A stretch of DNA of 64,000 nucleotides from Fermentibacter sp964564435 (GTDB lineage: Bacteria > Fermentibacterota > Fermentibacteria > Fermentibacterales > Fermentibacteraceae), in the NCBI GenBank assembly GCA_964564435.1, contig CAZMAT010000001.1:248001-312000 (forward strand). Direction: 5' to 3'. Each line of letters begins with the position of its first letter. Position 1 is the stretch's first letter. Both the position numbers and the translations under genes were made by a program. Shown here one piece after another: positions 7,587 to 15,296 of this stretch. The notes under the pieces were generated by a model. That model was not told the origin of the DNA. It saw only the letters and a list, made by a program, of their open reading frames with translations, and did not search any database.

Positions 7587-9815
7587 CTATTCGATGTCGA
7601 AGCGGATCTGGACCGTGGTGGTGACCTCCACGGGCTGGCCGCCCTGGGTCGCGGGCTGGAATCGCCACTGCCTCACGGCGTCTGCGGCGGCCTGCCCGCA
7701 GCCGAGCCCCAGCGGATCGTTGGTGACCTGGACATCCGTCACCGAGCCGTCGGTGCCGACCCTGACATCGAGGGTGACGTAGCCGTGCAGGTCGCCCCTC
7801 TCGCTGGCCACGGCCGGGATGGACGGAGCGGACTGCTGGATCGCGAAGGGCGGTATGACGGGCTGTTCCTCGATGATGTCGGGCTGCTGCACCCTCTCGG
7901 CGGCCGTGTACCTGATCATCGTGTCCTCGCCGAGCGCGATCGTCACCGAAGTGGTCTGGTCCTCGTAATCCGGGTTCGTGAGGCTGACGGAGTAGGTCCC
8001 GGGCTCGAGCTCGATGGGGGGCAGCGGAGTCTGGCCGTATGACTGTCCGTCGATCGTGACCTCGGCCCAGGGTTCCGGCCCGATCAGCAGCCGGCCAGTG
8101 GTGACGATCTCGACGGGAGACACCGTCTGGCTGAATCCGTCGGCGCCGAGGGTGATGGACCTGGACCAGTCCTCGTGCCCCTCCATCCTCACCAGCACCG
8201 TGTGGGGGCCCCTGTCGGCGATATGGGTGATCCTCCTGCCGGTTCCGACCTGCACCCCGTCGACCATGAAGACGGCGTTCCCCTCGATGTCGCCGGCCAG
8301 GGTCAGGGAGATCTGGGATGTCTGCGACGAGAGGAGGGCCAGGGCCTGGTCGAATCCCGCGGGAGTGTCGACAAGCACGGTCTCGGGCAGGGAGTTGTAC
8401 CCTTCGAGAACGGCCTGGAAGACATGCTGGCCCGTGGGCAGGCTGACGGTGAGCGAGTCGGTCTCCTCGCCGTCGACGAGGAAGGACACCGTGCCGGGAG
8501 CGGGCTGGGGCTCGCCCTCCGGCATCAGTATGCTGAAGCTCACGGGGACCGTGTTCGTTCCTATGGAGTCGAGGACGACCGCCTCGTCGAGAGTGAAGCC
8601 CTGCTGGAGATCCAGGGTGCGGGAATAGACCTCGTAACCCTGCGCCCTGATCTCGAGCTGCCTCGTTCCGAAGTCGACCCCGGTCAGGATGTATGCTCCG
8701 GTTGAGTCTCTGAAGAGGGCCTCCCCGTCCAGGGTCACCGAGAGGTCCTCAGGGCCCTGCACCGCAAGCGATATCGAGTAGGGCTGCACCTGGGGAACGT
8801 CGGGGATGTCGGGCGTACGCGGCTTCAGTATGGCCAGCAGCAGCAGGCCAGTGACGGCGAGGGCCACGACCCCGATCACGATGAAGAGGATGGGGTTCCT
8901 GCGACGGGTTTCGGCGCCTGCAGCCGCTGCACGCACGGGTTCCTCGCGGCGGACGGCCGCGGGGGCCGCCTCCTCGACGGGCGCACGGACCGGCTCGGGA
9001 GCCGGCTCTCCGACGGGGATGGCCACCTTCTGGAGCTTGTCGAAGAGCTCTCTGACCGTGGCGTCCCTGGGGTACTTCTCCCGCGCGGCCGCGGCTTCCT
9101 CCAGGGCTTCGGAGAACTCGTTCGCGGATATCCTGCGGCGTATCGACGCGACGGCCGACGAGGCGTCCCTGGGGACGGCCGGGGCGGCTGCAGCCGCCGG
9201 GACCTCTATGAGATCCTCGGTATCGATCTCCAGCTCTTCCGGTTCCCCGGCGGGAGGAACGGCCGGGGCGGGGGCCTGCACCCTCTCGAGCTCCGCGACG
9301 AGCTTCTCGAGGGCGGGGGCCAGGGCCCAGAAGTTGAAGATGTTCCAGGCCTGCTCGAGGGCGCCGGCGGGATCGCCGGATCTGAGCCTCGTGAAGCCCA
9401 GGTCCGCGAGGTTGTTGGCTTTGATGCTCCGCTTTATGGACCTGATCCGGCGGTTGATCTCCTCGTTCTCGGCCTCCTGGCGGCGGGCCCGCTCGAGTTC
9501 CTGGAGCGCGCGGATCTCGTCGCCGGCATCCATGGCTTCCTGGGAACGCCGGATGCACTCCTCCACGAAGCCTTCCGATGCAGGACCCTTCGCCTCCTCG
9601 GTCGCATGGGCCCTCATGGTCCTGGACCTCTTGAACACCTTCATGGCGGCGATTTCGCGCTCGATGCTCTGGATCTCCTCCCGTACGTCGGCGTTGGAGG
9701 GATCCATGTCCAGGGCCTTGCGAAGCGTCTGAAGCGCCTGGTCGCGGTCACCCGACTCCACCTGCCTCCTGGCGGTGCGCAGGAGATCGTTCACTCGATC
9801 ATCGGATGCGCTCAT
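7587..9815 (-). CDS. TPR / PEGA-repeat / TonB C-terminal-domain membrane protein
   Basis: A 742-residue single-pass protein. Residues 5-135 are TPR-like helices and a coiled coil on the cytoplasmic side, followed by an Ala/Pro/Glu-rich stretch. One membrane segment lies at about 309-331 (NPILFIVIGVVALAVTGLLL). The periplasmic part has several PEGA-type beta modules (about 345-640; for example ISLTLAGDIEGNAVFMVDGV) and a TonB C-terminal domain at about 665-742 (GYVTLDVRVGTDGSVTDVQV, then VRQWRFQPA). A TonB CTD normally contacts outer-membrane receptors, but here the usual N-terminal TonB anchor is replaced by a TPR region. The ATG at 9815 has GGGGGGA upstream; a TTG codon just before it is also in frame. 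It is the first gene of the hsp20-lon operon. Confidence 0.8.
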   Translation of the reverse strand: MSASDDRVNDLLRTARRQVESGDRDQALQTLRKALDMDPSNADVREEIQSIEREIAAMKVFKRSRTMRAHATEEAKGPASEGFVEECIRRSQEAMDAGDEIRALQELERARRQEAENEEINRRIRSIKRSIKANNLADLGFTRLRSGDPAGALEQAWNIFNFWALAPALEKLVAELERVQAPAPAVPPAGEPEELEIDTEDLIEVPAAAAAPAVPRDASSAVASIRRRISANEFSEALEEAAAAREKYPRDATVRELFDKLQKVAIPVGEPAPEPVRAPVEEAAPAAVRREEPVRAAAAGAETRRRNPILFIVIGVVALAVTGLLLLAILKPRTPDIPDVPQVQPYSISLAVQGPEDLSVTLDGEALFRDSTGAYILTGVDFGTRQLEIRAQGYEVYSRTLDLQQGFTLDEAVVLDSIGTNTVPVSFSILMPEGEPQPAPGTVSFLVDGEETDSLTVSLPTGQHVFQAVLEGYNSLPETVLVDTPAGFDQALALLSSQTSQISLTLAGDIEGNAVFMVDGVQVGTGRRITHIADRGPHTVLVRMEGHEDWSRSITLGADGFSQTVSPVEIVTTGRLLIGPEPWAEVTIDGQSYGQTPLPPIELEPGTYSVSLTNPDYEDQTTSVTIALGEDTMIRYTAAERVQQPDIIEEQPVIPPFAIQQSAPSIPAVASERGDLHGYVTLDVRVGTDGSVTDVQVTNDPLGLGCGQAAADAVRQWRFQPATQGGQPVEVTTTVQIRFDIE

Positions 9816-9895
9816 CAATCCCCCCTGTCAGGGTTCCCAGGATATGCTCGGACAAGCCCGATCACGGCCGGTACACGGGCCCATCCCCCCGAAGC

Positions 9896-9923
9896 AATAT
9901 AAAACGCGGCCTGCCGCTGACAA
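9896..9923 (-). promoter_or_regulatory. Predicted promoter of the TonB-CTD/hsp20/lon operon
   Basis: Minus strand: TTGTCA (9918-9923) and TATATT (9896-9901), spacer 16 nt, about 80 nt before the first start codon. I saw no CIRCE or HrcA-type inverted repeat. Confidence 0.5.
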
Positions 9924-9977
9924 CCGTTGATGCGACCCGGGCCGGGAAAGGCACGGATGGCGTTCCGGACGGGTACT

Positions 9978-12023
9978 TCAAGCATGGTGCCCCGGTTCCG
10001 CGCCGAACCGCCAGTTCATCTCAGACAGGGCGCCCTCGCCGGGCGGATGTGCCGATGCCAGAGCGGAGGCCCGCTCCAGGAGGTCGGAGTCGGTCATCAG
10101 GTCTGCCACCCTGAACTCGGGCAGACCGGACTGCCTGGTGCCGAACACGTCTCCCGGGCCGCGAAGCTCGAGATCCCTCCTCGCCAGCTCGAACCCGTCG
10201 TTCGACGCCTCCATGGCCCTCAGCCTCTCCATGGCCTTCTCCCCCGTGTCCCGGCCTGCAATGAGGAAGCACCACGAATCCCTCCCGCCGCGCCCGATCC
10301 TCCCCCTGAGCTGGTGGAGCTGGCTCAGGCCGAACCTGCCCGCACCCGAGACTATCATCACGGTGGCCTCCGGCACGTCCAGACCGACCTCGACGACTGT
10401 CGTACTCACGAGCACTGCCGTCCTGCCGGCTGCGAAGTCCCCTGCGCGGGCATTCTTCTCGGAGGCCGGCATGGTCCCGTGGAGGAGCCCCACTCCCCCT
10501 GCGCCGGCCGGCCCGGCCTTCAGACGTTCGTACGCGGTGGTGGCATCGAGGAGGTCCTGCCCCTCCGTGGCCTCCCGCAGGGGATACACGATGTACGCCC
10601 TCTCCCCCGCGGCCAGCCTCTCCAGGAGCTTGTCCATCGCCTCCCTGCGCCCCTCCTCCCCGAGGACGCGCGTGTGCACAACGCCCCTCCCGGGTGGCAT
10701 CTCGTCGATGACGGAAACGTCGAGGTCGCCGTAGAAGGCCATGGCGAGAGTCCTGGGTATGGGGGTCGCCGACATGATGAGCAGGTGAGGCCTGGGGACG
10801 AGGCCCCCCAGCATCGCCTCCCTCTGTTCCACCCCGAACTTGTGCTGCTCGTCCACCACGAGCACGGCGAGGCGCGGCAGAGAAACGGGCTTTTCGAGGA
10901 TGGCGTGGGTTCCGATCAGGAGCATCGGCGCCCCCGTGGAGGCGTCGCGCAGGATGTCGGCCCTCTCCTGCCTGGAGGTGCCCGCCGTGATGAGCCGCAC
11001 GTCCACTCCCATCGGGCCAAGGAGCCTCGACAGGGTCCTCTCGTGCTGTGTTGCCAGTACTTCCGTGGGAGCGAGCAGGGCGGCCTGCATCCCGCTCCCG
11101 GCCGCGGCACGGCACGCGAAGGCAGCGACCGCGGTCTTGCCTGAGCCCACGTCGCCCTGGAGGAGCCGCCGCATGGCCGATGCCCGGCCCAGATCCGACG
11201 ACAGAGCGGAGAGGGCGGAGGACTGGGCTCCGGTGGGGATGAAGGGCAGCCCGGATACGAACCCGGCGAGGACCGCGGGTCCGGACTCCAGCGCAATGCC
11301 GGGGATGGCCGAGGCTCCGGCCCGGATCCGCCGCAGGAAGCACTGATGCAGATAGAGCTCCTCCAGAGCGAGGAACCTCCGCGCCTTCTCGGCCTCTTCC
11401 GGACTCCCGGGCCCGTGGGCGGCGGTGAAGGCATCCGACCGCGAACCGAACCCCGCCGAAGCGGCCTGACCGTCGGGGAGCACCATGGTGAGGTCGCTGC
11501 CCGCGGCATCCAGGGCCCGCCTGACCAGCCCGCGCATGACGCCCTGCGAGAGCCCCGCGGTGAGAGGATAGACCGGCAGCATCCCTCCCGACTCCAGGGC
11601 GGAACCCATTGGGCCGTCCGGGAAGAGAAGCTCGGGATGAGCCATGGAGAGGCCCCTGAAGAAGTCGACCCTGCCGGTGGCGATCAGCCTTGCGCCCCTG
11701 GAGAGCCTGGCCCTCAGGAACCCGGCGTTGAAGAAGACGAGGTCGATCTGCCCGGTACCGTCGCTGAGGAGGGCGTGAAGAAGGATCCTGCCCCCCCGGG
11801 CCCTCCTCTCGGCGACATGCACAACCTCGCCCGAGACCGTGGCCGGGATCCCGGGCTCGAGGGATCCGATCGCCCTGACGGAGCGCCTGTCGAGAAAGGT
11901 CCTGGGCAGGTGCAGGAGCAGGTCTCCCACGGTGCGCACACCCAGTCTGCCGAGCACGGCGGCCCTCGAAGGCCCGACTCCCGGCAGGCTGACCACCTCA
12001 TTCGCAAGCATGCCCATGGCCAT
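9978..12023 (-). CDS. recG: ATP-dependent DNA helicase RecG
   Basis: A 681-residue RecG, the translocase that remodels stalled replication forks and branched DNA. The N-terminal wedge/OB region begins with a helix-hairpin-helix-like VVSLPGVGPSRAAVLGRLG. The two helicase domains carry motif I (QGDVGSGKTAVAAF), motif II (VVDEQHKFG), motif III (MSATPIPRT) and motif VI (QLRGRIGRGG). The C-terminal RecG region is present (VFGTRQSGLPEF). I chose the ATG at 12023 because a promoter places the transcript start on it; ATGs at 12017 and 12011 are also in frame. It is divergent from the TPR gene at 12134. Confidence 0.96.
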   Translation of the reverse strand: MAMGMLANEVVSLPGVGPSRAAVLGRLGVRTVGDLLLHLPRTFLDRRSVRAIGSLEPGIPATVSGEVVHVAERRARGGRILLHALLSDGTGQIDLVFFNAGFLRARLSRGARLIATGRVDFFRGLSMAHPELLFPDGPMGSALESGGMLPVYPLTAGLSQGVMRGLVRRALDAAGSDLTMVLPDGQAASAGFGSRSDAFTAAHGPGSPEEAEKARRFLALEELYLHQCFLRRIRAGASAIPGIALESGPAVLAGFVSGLPFIPTGAQSSALSALSSDLGRASAMRRLLQGDVGSGKTAVAAFACRAAAGSGMQAALLAPTEVLATQHERTLSRLLGPMGVDVRLITAGTSRQERADILRDASTGAPMLLIGTHAILEKPVSLPRLAVLVVDEQHKFGVEQREAMLGGLVPRPHLLIMSATPIPRTLAMAFYGDLDVSVIDEMPPGRGVVHTRVLGEEGRREAMDKLLERLAAGERAYIVYPLREATEGQDLLDATTAYERLKAGPAGAGGVGLLHGTMPASEKNARAGDFAAGRTAVLVSTTVVEVGLDVPEATVMIVSGAGRFGLSQLHQLRGRIGRGGRDSWCFLIAGRDTGEKAMERLRAMEASNDGFELARRDLELRGPGDVFGTRQSGLPEFRVADLMTDSDLLERASALASAHPPGEGALSEMNWRFGAEPGHHA

Positions 12024-12029
12024 GCCCCG

Positions 12030-12058
12030 ATAGTATCCACGGCGGGCTCCGGGTGCAA
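12030..12058 (-). promoter_or_regulatory. recG promoter, apparently leaderless
   Basis: Minus strand: TTGCAC (12053-12058), 17-nt spacer, TACTAT (12030-12035), then 6 nt and the recG ATG at 12023. Transcription would begin at or within a base of the A of the start codon, so the mRNA should lack a ribosome binding site. Confidence 0.5.
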
Positions 12059-12068
12059 CCCCGAGGTC

Positions 12069-12097
12069 TTGACGGATAATGCCTGCGCTCATATTGA
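12069..12097 (+). promoter_or_regulatory. Predicted promoter for the TPR gene at 12134
   Basis: TTGACG (12069-12074), 17-nt spacer, TATTGA (12092-12097). The start codon lies 37 nt downstream with GGAGG in between. It overlaps the divergent recG control region. Confidence 0.45.
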
Positions 12098-12133
12098 CGG
12101 GCCAACGCCAAGACACGGAGGTCTCTTTCGGCC

Positions 12134-12649
12134 ATGGACCAGGTTTCGCTCAAGGAGCTACAGCAGGCGGTCGCCAGCGACCCGGGAGACATAGAATCCC
12201 GCCTACTGCTCGCAAGGCGGTACATGGAGGACCACGCGCCCCGGAAGGCGATCGGGATGCTCGAGCAGGTGACGCGGCTCGATCCCGGACACGCCGAGGC
12301 ATGGCTCCGCACCGGGCTCTGCTGGGGAATGGCCATCCTGGAGAACCTTCCTCCCGTAGAACTCTGGGGGGAGGAGAAGGACGAGGAGCTGATGGTCGAG
12401 AACGCCCTCCACGCCCTCGAGAAGGCCATCGAGTTCGACCCCGAGATGACCTCCGCCTTCAATGCCATGGCCAGGATCTTCGTGATCCGCGGTCAGGACG
12501 AGGAGGCCGTGGAGCTCTTCTCCCAGTCGCTCCAGCTCGATCCCTCCCAGCTCGACGTCGTCGACGAGCTGAAGGAGATCACCGGCACCCCCGCATGGGA
12601 GCTCCTTGACAAGGAGACCGACATGGGCGACGAGGAGGACTCCTTCTAG
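12134..12649 (+). CDS. Cytoplasmic TPR protein
   Basis: A 171-residue acidic protein of tandem tetratricopeptide repeats. Repeats are visible at about 20-55 (ARRYMEDHAPRKAIGMLEQV), 85-118 (ALHALEKAIEFDPEMTSAFN) and 120-150 (FVIRGQDEEAVELFSQSLQL). A highly acidic tail ends in GDEEDSF. There is no signal peptide or membrane segment. TPR scaffolds mediate protein contacts and the partner cannot be read from the sequence. GGAGG lies 12 nt before the ATG. It is a single-gene unit divergent from recG. Confidence 0.8.
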   Translation: MDQVSLKELQQAVASDPGDIESRLLLARRYMEDHAPRKAIGMLEQVTRLDPGHAEAWLRTGLCWGMAILENLPPVELWGEEKDEELMVENALHALEKAIEFDPEMTSAFNAMARIFVIRGQDEEAVELFSQSLQLDPSQLDVVDELKEITGTPAWELLDKETDMGDEEDSF

Positions 12650-12659
12650 CATCCCCGGC

Positions 12660-12688
12660 TTGACCCGGAACCCCGCGGGTCTTATAGG
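12660..12688 (+). promoter_or_regulatory. Predicted promoter for the sialidase-like gene
   Basis: TTGACC (12660-12665), 17-nt spacer, TATAGG (12683-12688). This is a near-consensus sigma70-type promoter in the 89-nt gap. The GTG start at 12739 follows after about 45 nt of leader with GGAGG. Confidence 0.6.
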
Positions 12689-12738
12689 AAAGCACAGGTT
12701 CGCTTTGTTCGCTTTCGCTTCAACGCGGAGGTAGCGCA

Positions 12739-14136
12739 GTGACACCTGTATACGCCCTGCTCCTCCTCGCGCAGGTTCCATCCCCCGAACCAGCCTGGAG
12801 CTGGGACGTCCTGGTCTGGGACATGTCGGGACCTTCGACCTGGCTGGGTGCCGGCCACGACTATGTCGAGGCGCTCACCACCCCCGACGGCGACCTTCTG
12901 GTCTGCGCGATCGCCGATTCCGAAACCGACTCCCTCAAGCTCTTCTCCTCGGTCAACGGGGGCTCTTCCTGGGATATGCGCAGGATACTCTCCAGCTCAT
13001 GGACCCTCGAGGACCCGGAGATGTACGTCTCGACCGCCTCCGCCGAGGACTACCTGCACATGTTCCTAGTCTCCAGCGGCGACGGGACAAGCGACTACAT
13101 CATCGGCCTCAAGCTCGGCCTGCCCCACCTCAGGGTGCTCGGCATAACCGAGATTCCCTGGAACCAGGCGGGGATGGACTCCCTGAGGTCGGTCACCGCA
13201 GCATGGAATCCTGTGACCGGCCAGCACAGGCTGTTCGCCGACGACGACTCGGGGAACGTCTACACGGCATCGAGCACGGACGGCCTGACCTGGAGCGACC
13301 CGTCCCTGCTCCTGACGAACGCTTCGAGGCCTGTCGCGGAGGCCGGCCCCGGAGGCCGGTTCCATGTCGCCTACCAGGAAACAGTGATCGGCGACATACA
13401 CTGCGCCACCCTGTCCGGCACGAGCCTCACCGACGCCGTACTCGGCTACGGAGCGCCGGAGGCCAGCCCCCGACCGGCCGCCGAATGGACCGGGGGACAG
13501 GCCGTCGCGGTGGCCTGGCACGACGCATCGGGCCAGGTGGTGCTGTCCATCTCCGATGACCACGGAACCACGTGGGGACCGCCCGTTCAGGCCGGCACCG
13601 GGGCATACCCCTATCTGGGGGTGGCTGCAGGCTCCTCCAGCGCGCTCATGGCCTTCGTCGACTCCGGCACCGGCCTGATAAGGGTCCTGTCGGCCCCCGA
13701 CCTCCAGTCTCTGCCGGGTCAGGAGGGCGCCGTCCGTGGAGGAGTACCGCCGTGCCTGGAATGCCCCCCGGTCGTCTGCCAGGGCTATCTGCCCTCGGAC
13801 CAGGTGCTCTTCTACCTGGGGCAGGGACATGAGGATATCTGGTTCGATTCATCTCTCTACACCGGGATCTCCGATTGGGAGACCGGCGGGATGTGTCTCG
13901 AAGCGGGCCCCAACCCCTCCTCCGGCTCGTTCAGCGCATCCTGGTCGACCTCCGGGGGCGGATCTCCGGCATTCCTCAGGGTCTACGCGGCGGACGGGAG
14001 GCTGGTGGACACCGTCGTCGAGTCTGGCGATCCCGAGGGAGCGGCATTCTTCGGGGGCGACCTGCCCGCCGGGGTCTACATCCTGAGGCTTTCGTCCAGC
14101 GCCGGATCGCTGTCCAGGAGGATGGTCCGGCTCTAG
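12739..14136 (+). CDS. Secreted sialidase/BNR-like protein with T9SS-type C-terminal sorting domain
   Basis: A 465-residue exported protein. The N-terminus is hydrophobic (TPVYALLLLAQVPSPEP). Residues 20-375 resemble a sialidase/BNR beta-propeller, with repeated Asp-box-like turns such as SVNGGSSWDMRR, STDGLTWSDPS and SDDHGTTWGPP. The last 75 residues match a Por-secretion type A sorting domain: GPNPSSGSFSASW, LRVYAADGRLVDTV, LPAGVYILRL and a final basic RRMVRL. I see no sialidase FRIP motif, so enzyme activity is not claimed. The GTG start is set by GGAGG 6 nt upstream. The sorting domain implies a type IX-like route across the outer membrane, but no such machinery lies in this window. Confidence 0.78.
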   Translation: MTPVYALLLLAQVPSPEPAWSWDVLVWDMSGPSTWLGAGHDYVEALTTPDGDLLVCAIADSETDSLKLFSSVNGGSSWDMRRILSSSWTLEDPEMYVSTASAEDYLHMFLVSSGDGTSDYIIGLKLGLPHLRVLGITEIPWNQAGMDSLRSVTAAWNPVTGQHRLFADDDSGNVYTASSTDGLTWSDPSLLLTNASRPVAEAGPGGRFHVAYQETVIGDIHCATLSGTSLTDAVLGYGAPEASPRPAAEWTGGQAVAVAWHDASGQVVLSISDDHGTTWGPPVQAGTGAYPYLGVAAGSSSALMAFVDSGTGLIRVLSAPDLQSLPGQEGAVRGGVPPCLECPPVVCQGYLPSDQVLFYLGQGHEDIWFDSSLYTGISDWETGGMCLEAGPNPSSGSFSASWSTSGGGSPAFLRVYAADGRLVDTVVESGDPEGAAFFGGDLPAGVYILRLSSSAGSLSRRMVRL

Positions 14137-15023
14137 CGGGGCCGCGCCTGCCTCGCCCTGACCAGCGATGCGACGGCCGATGCCGCGGGGCAGGATCCGG
14201 GGAGGATCCTCTCCGCGAGGCCGGTCATGAATTCGATCTCGGTCCTCCTGCCCGCCTCCAGGTCCTGGAGCATGCTCGCCCGGTTGTGGGATGACTCGAG
14301 GAGGAACCCGAGCATCCCGCGGGCCTCCTCCAGCGCTTCCTTCCTCGAGGCGGCGGGCACGGCGGGGGTTATCTCCTCCAGTATCCCGTAGACGAGGGGG
14401 GCGAGCCCCGCAGGGTGGAGCTCGTCGTTCCGGAGCGAGGACAGCGCGGCAACCGGGTTGAGCGAACTGTTCACGAGCCATTTGGCCCACCTCGCGATCT
14501 CGAGCGCCCTGCGAGGCCGGGGAGCGGTAGCTATCCCGGAACCCGCGAGCAGGGACTGCATGAGCCCGCCCTCGAGGACGATGAGCCCGCCGGGGTGGAT
14601 GATCACGGATCCAGGCCCGGTGCGTTCGAAGCCGCCCAGGATCACCGCCTTCTCGACGGAGTCCCAGCCGGGGCCCCAGGCCTCCTCCAGCCCCATCCCG
14701 TTGCACAGGCACGCATGCGCCCCGTTTCCGGCGCGCCGCGACACGGCCGAGGCATCGCCGAGATCGGTGGCCTTCACTGCCATCACGACGGCGGAACAGC
14801 GCGGTGCCCGGCCGGCCGGGAAGTGCCTCACGATCCTCCGGCGCTCCGTCTCGCCCGAGGCTTCGACCTGCATCTCCGCGTCGGGGCTGCCGTCGGGCCC
14901 GACCAGGACGACGTCCAGATCCGCGGAAAGGGCGGCGGCGAGGCCGATGCCGACCGCGCCGTCGCCCCATATCGCGACGGTCCCGCCTTCCCGGCCGGAG
15001 GCCGGGATACGGCGCCCGGGCAC
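14133..15023 (-). CDS. 2-dehydropantoate 2-reductase (ketopantoate reductase) family protein
   Basis: An NAD(P)-dependent reductase of about 296 residues with the fold of PanE, which makes pantoate for coenzyme A. The dinucleotide site is VAIWGDGAVGIGLAAALS, near the N-terminus. The C-terminal catalytic helix bundle has ARWAKWLVNSSLNPVAALSS (Lys and Asn expected at the active site) and SSHNRASMLQDLEAGRRTEI with the family SMxQD element. The GTG at 15023 shares one base with the stop of the ytxH-like gene (TAGTG); a GTG at 15047 is also open. It is convergent with the sialidase-like gene and overlaps its stop by 4 nt. True PanE function is likely but not certain, because ApbA-like paralogues look the same. 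Confidence 0.75.
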   Translation of the reverse strand: MPGRRIPASGREGGTVAIWGDGAVGIGLAAALSADLDVVLVGPDGSPDAEMQVEASGETERRRIVRHFPAGRAPRCSAVVMAVKATDLGDASAVSRRAGNGAHACLCNGMGLEEAWGPGWDSVEKAVILGGFERTGPGSVIIHPGGLIVLEGGLMQSLLAGSGIATAPRPRRALEIARWAKWLVNSSLNPVAALSSLRNDELHPAGLAPLVYGILEEITPAVPAASRKEALEEARGMLGFLLESSHNRASMLQDLEAGRRTEIEFMTGLAERILPGSCPAASAVASLVRARQARPR

Positions 15024-15274
15024 TACTGGACCGCCTTCTCCTCGCACTTCTGGGCGAAGCTCTCCAGCTTCTCGCGGCCCTTGGATATCAGCTTGTCGGC
15101 CTCGACCTTGCCTGTCTCCACGAGCTGCTCGCCCTTGGAGTAGGCATCCTCGGCGGCCTGCCTGATCTTCGCCCTGGTCTCCGATCCCTTGGCGGGAGCG
15201 AACAGGAGCGCAGCGACGCCTCCTATGAATGCACCCGCGAGGAAGGCCCAGACCTCTCCACCGCGCTCTGACAT
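15023..15274 (-). CDS. YtxH domain protein
   Basis: An 83-residue protein. A short N-terminal membrane segment (GGEVWAFLAGAFIGGVAALL) is followed by FAPAKGSETRAKI, the hallmark of the YtxH/gas-vesicle-like family, and then an amphipathic lysine/glutamate-rich helix to the end. Members of this family are small stress-associated membrane proteins of unclear role. GGAGGAG lies 6-7 nt before the ATG at 15274. It sits directly downstream of secA. Confidence 0.85.
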   Translation of the reverse strand: MSERGGEVWAFLAGAFIGGVAALLFAPAKGSETRAKIRQAAEDAYSKGEQLVETGKVEADKLISKGREKLESFAQKCEEKAVQ

Positions 15275-15296
15275 GACAACTCCTCCTCTCGTGGCT

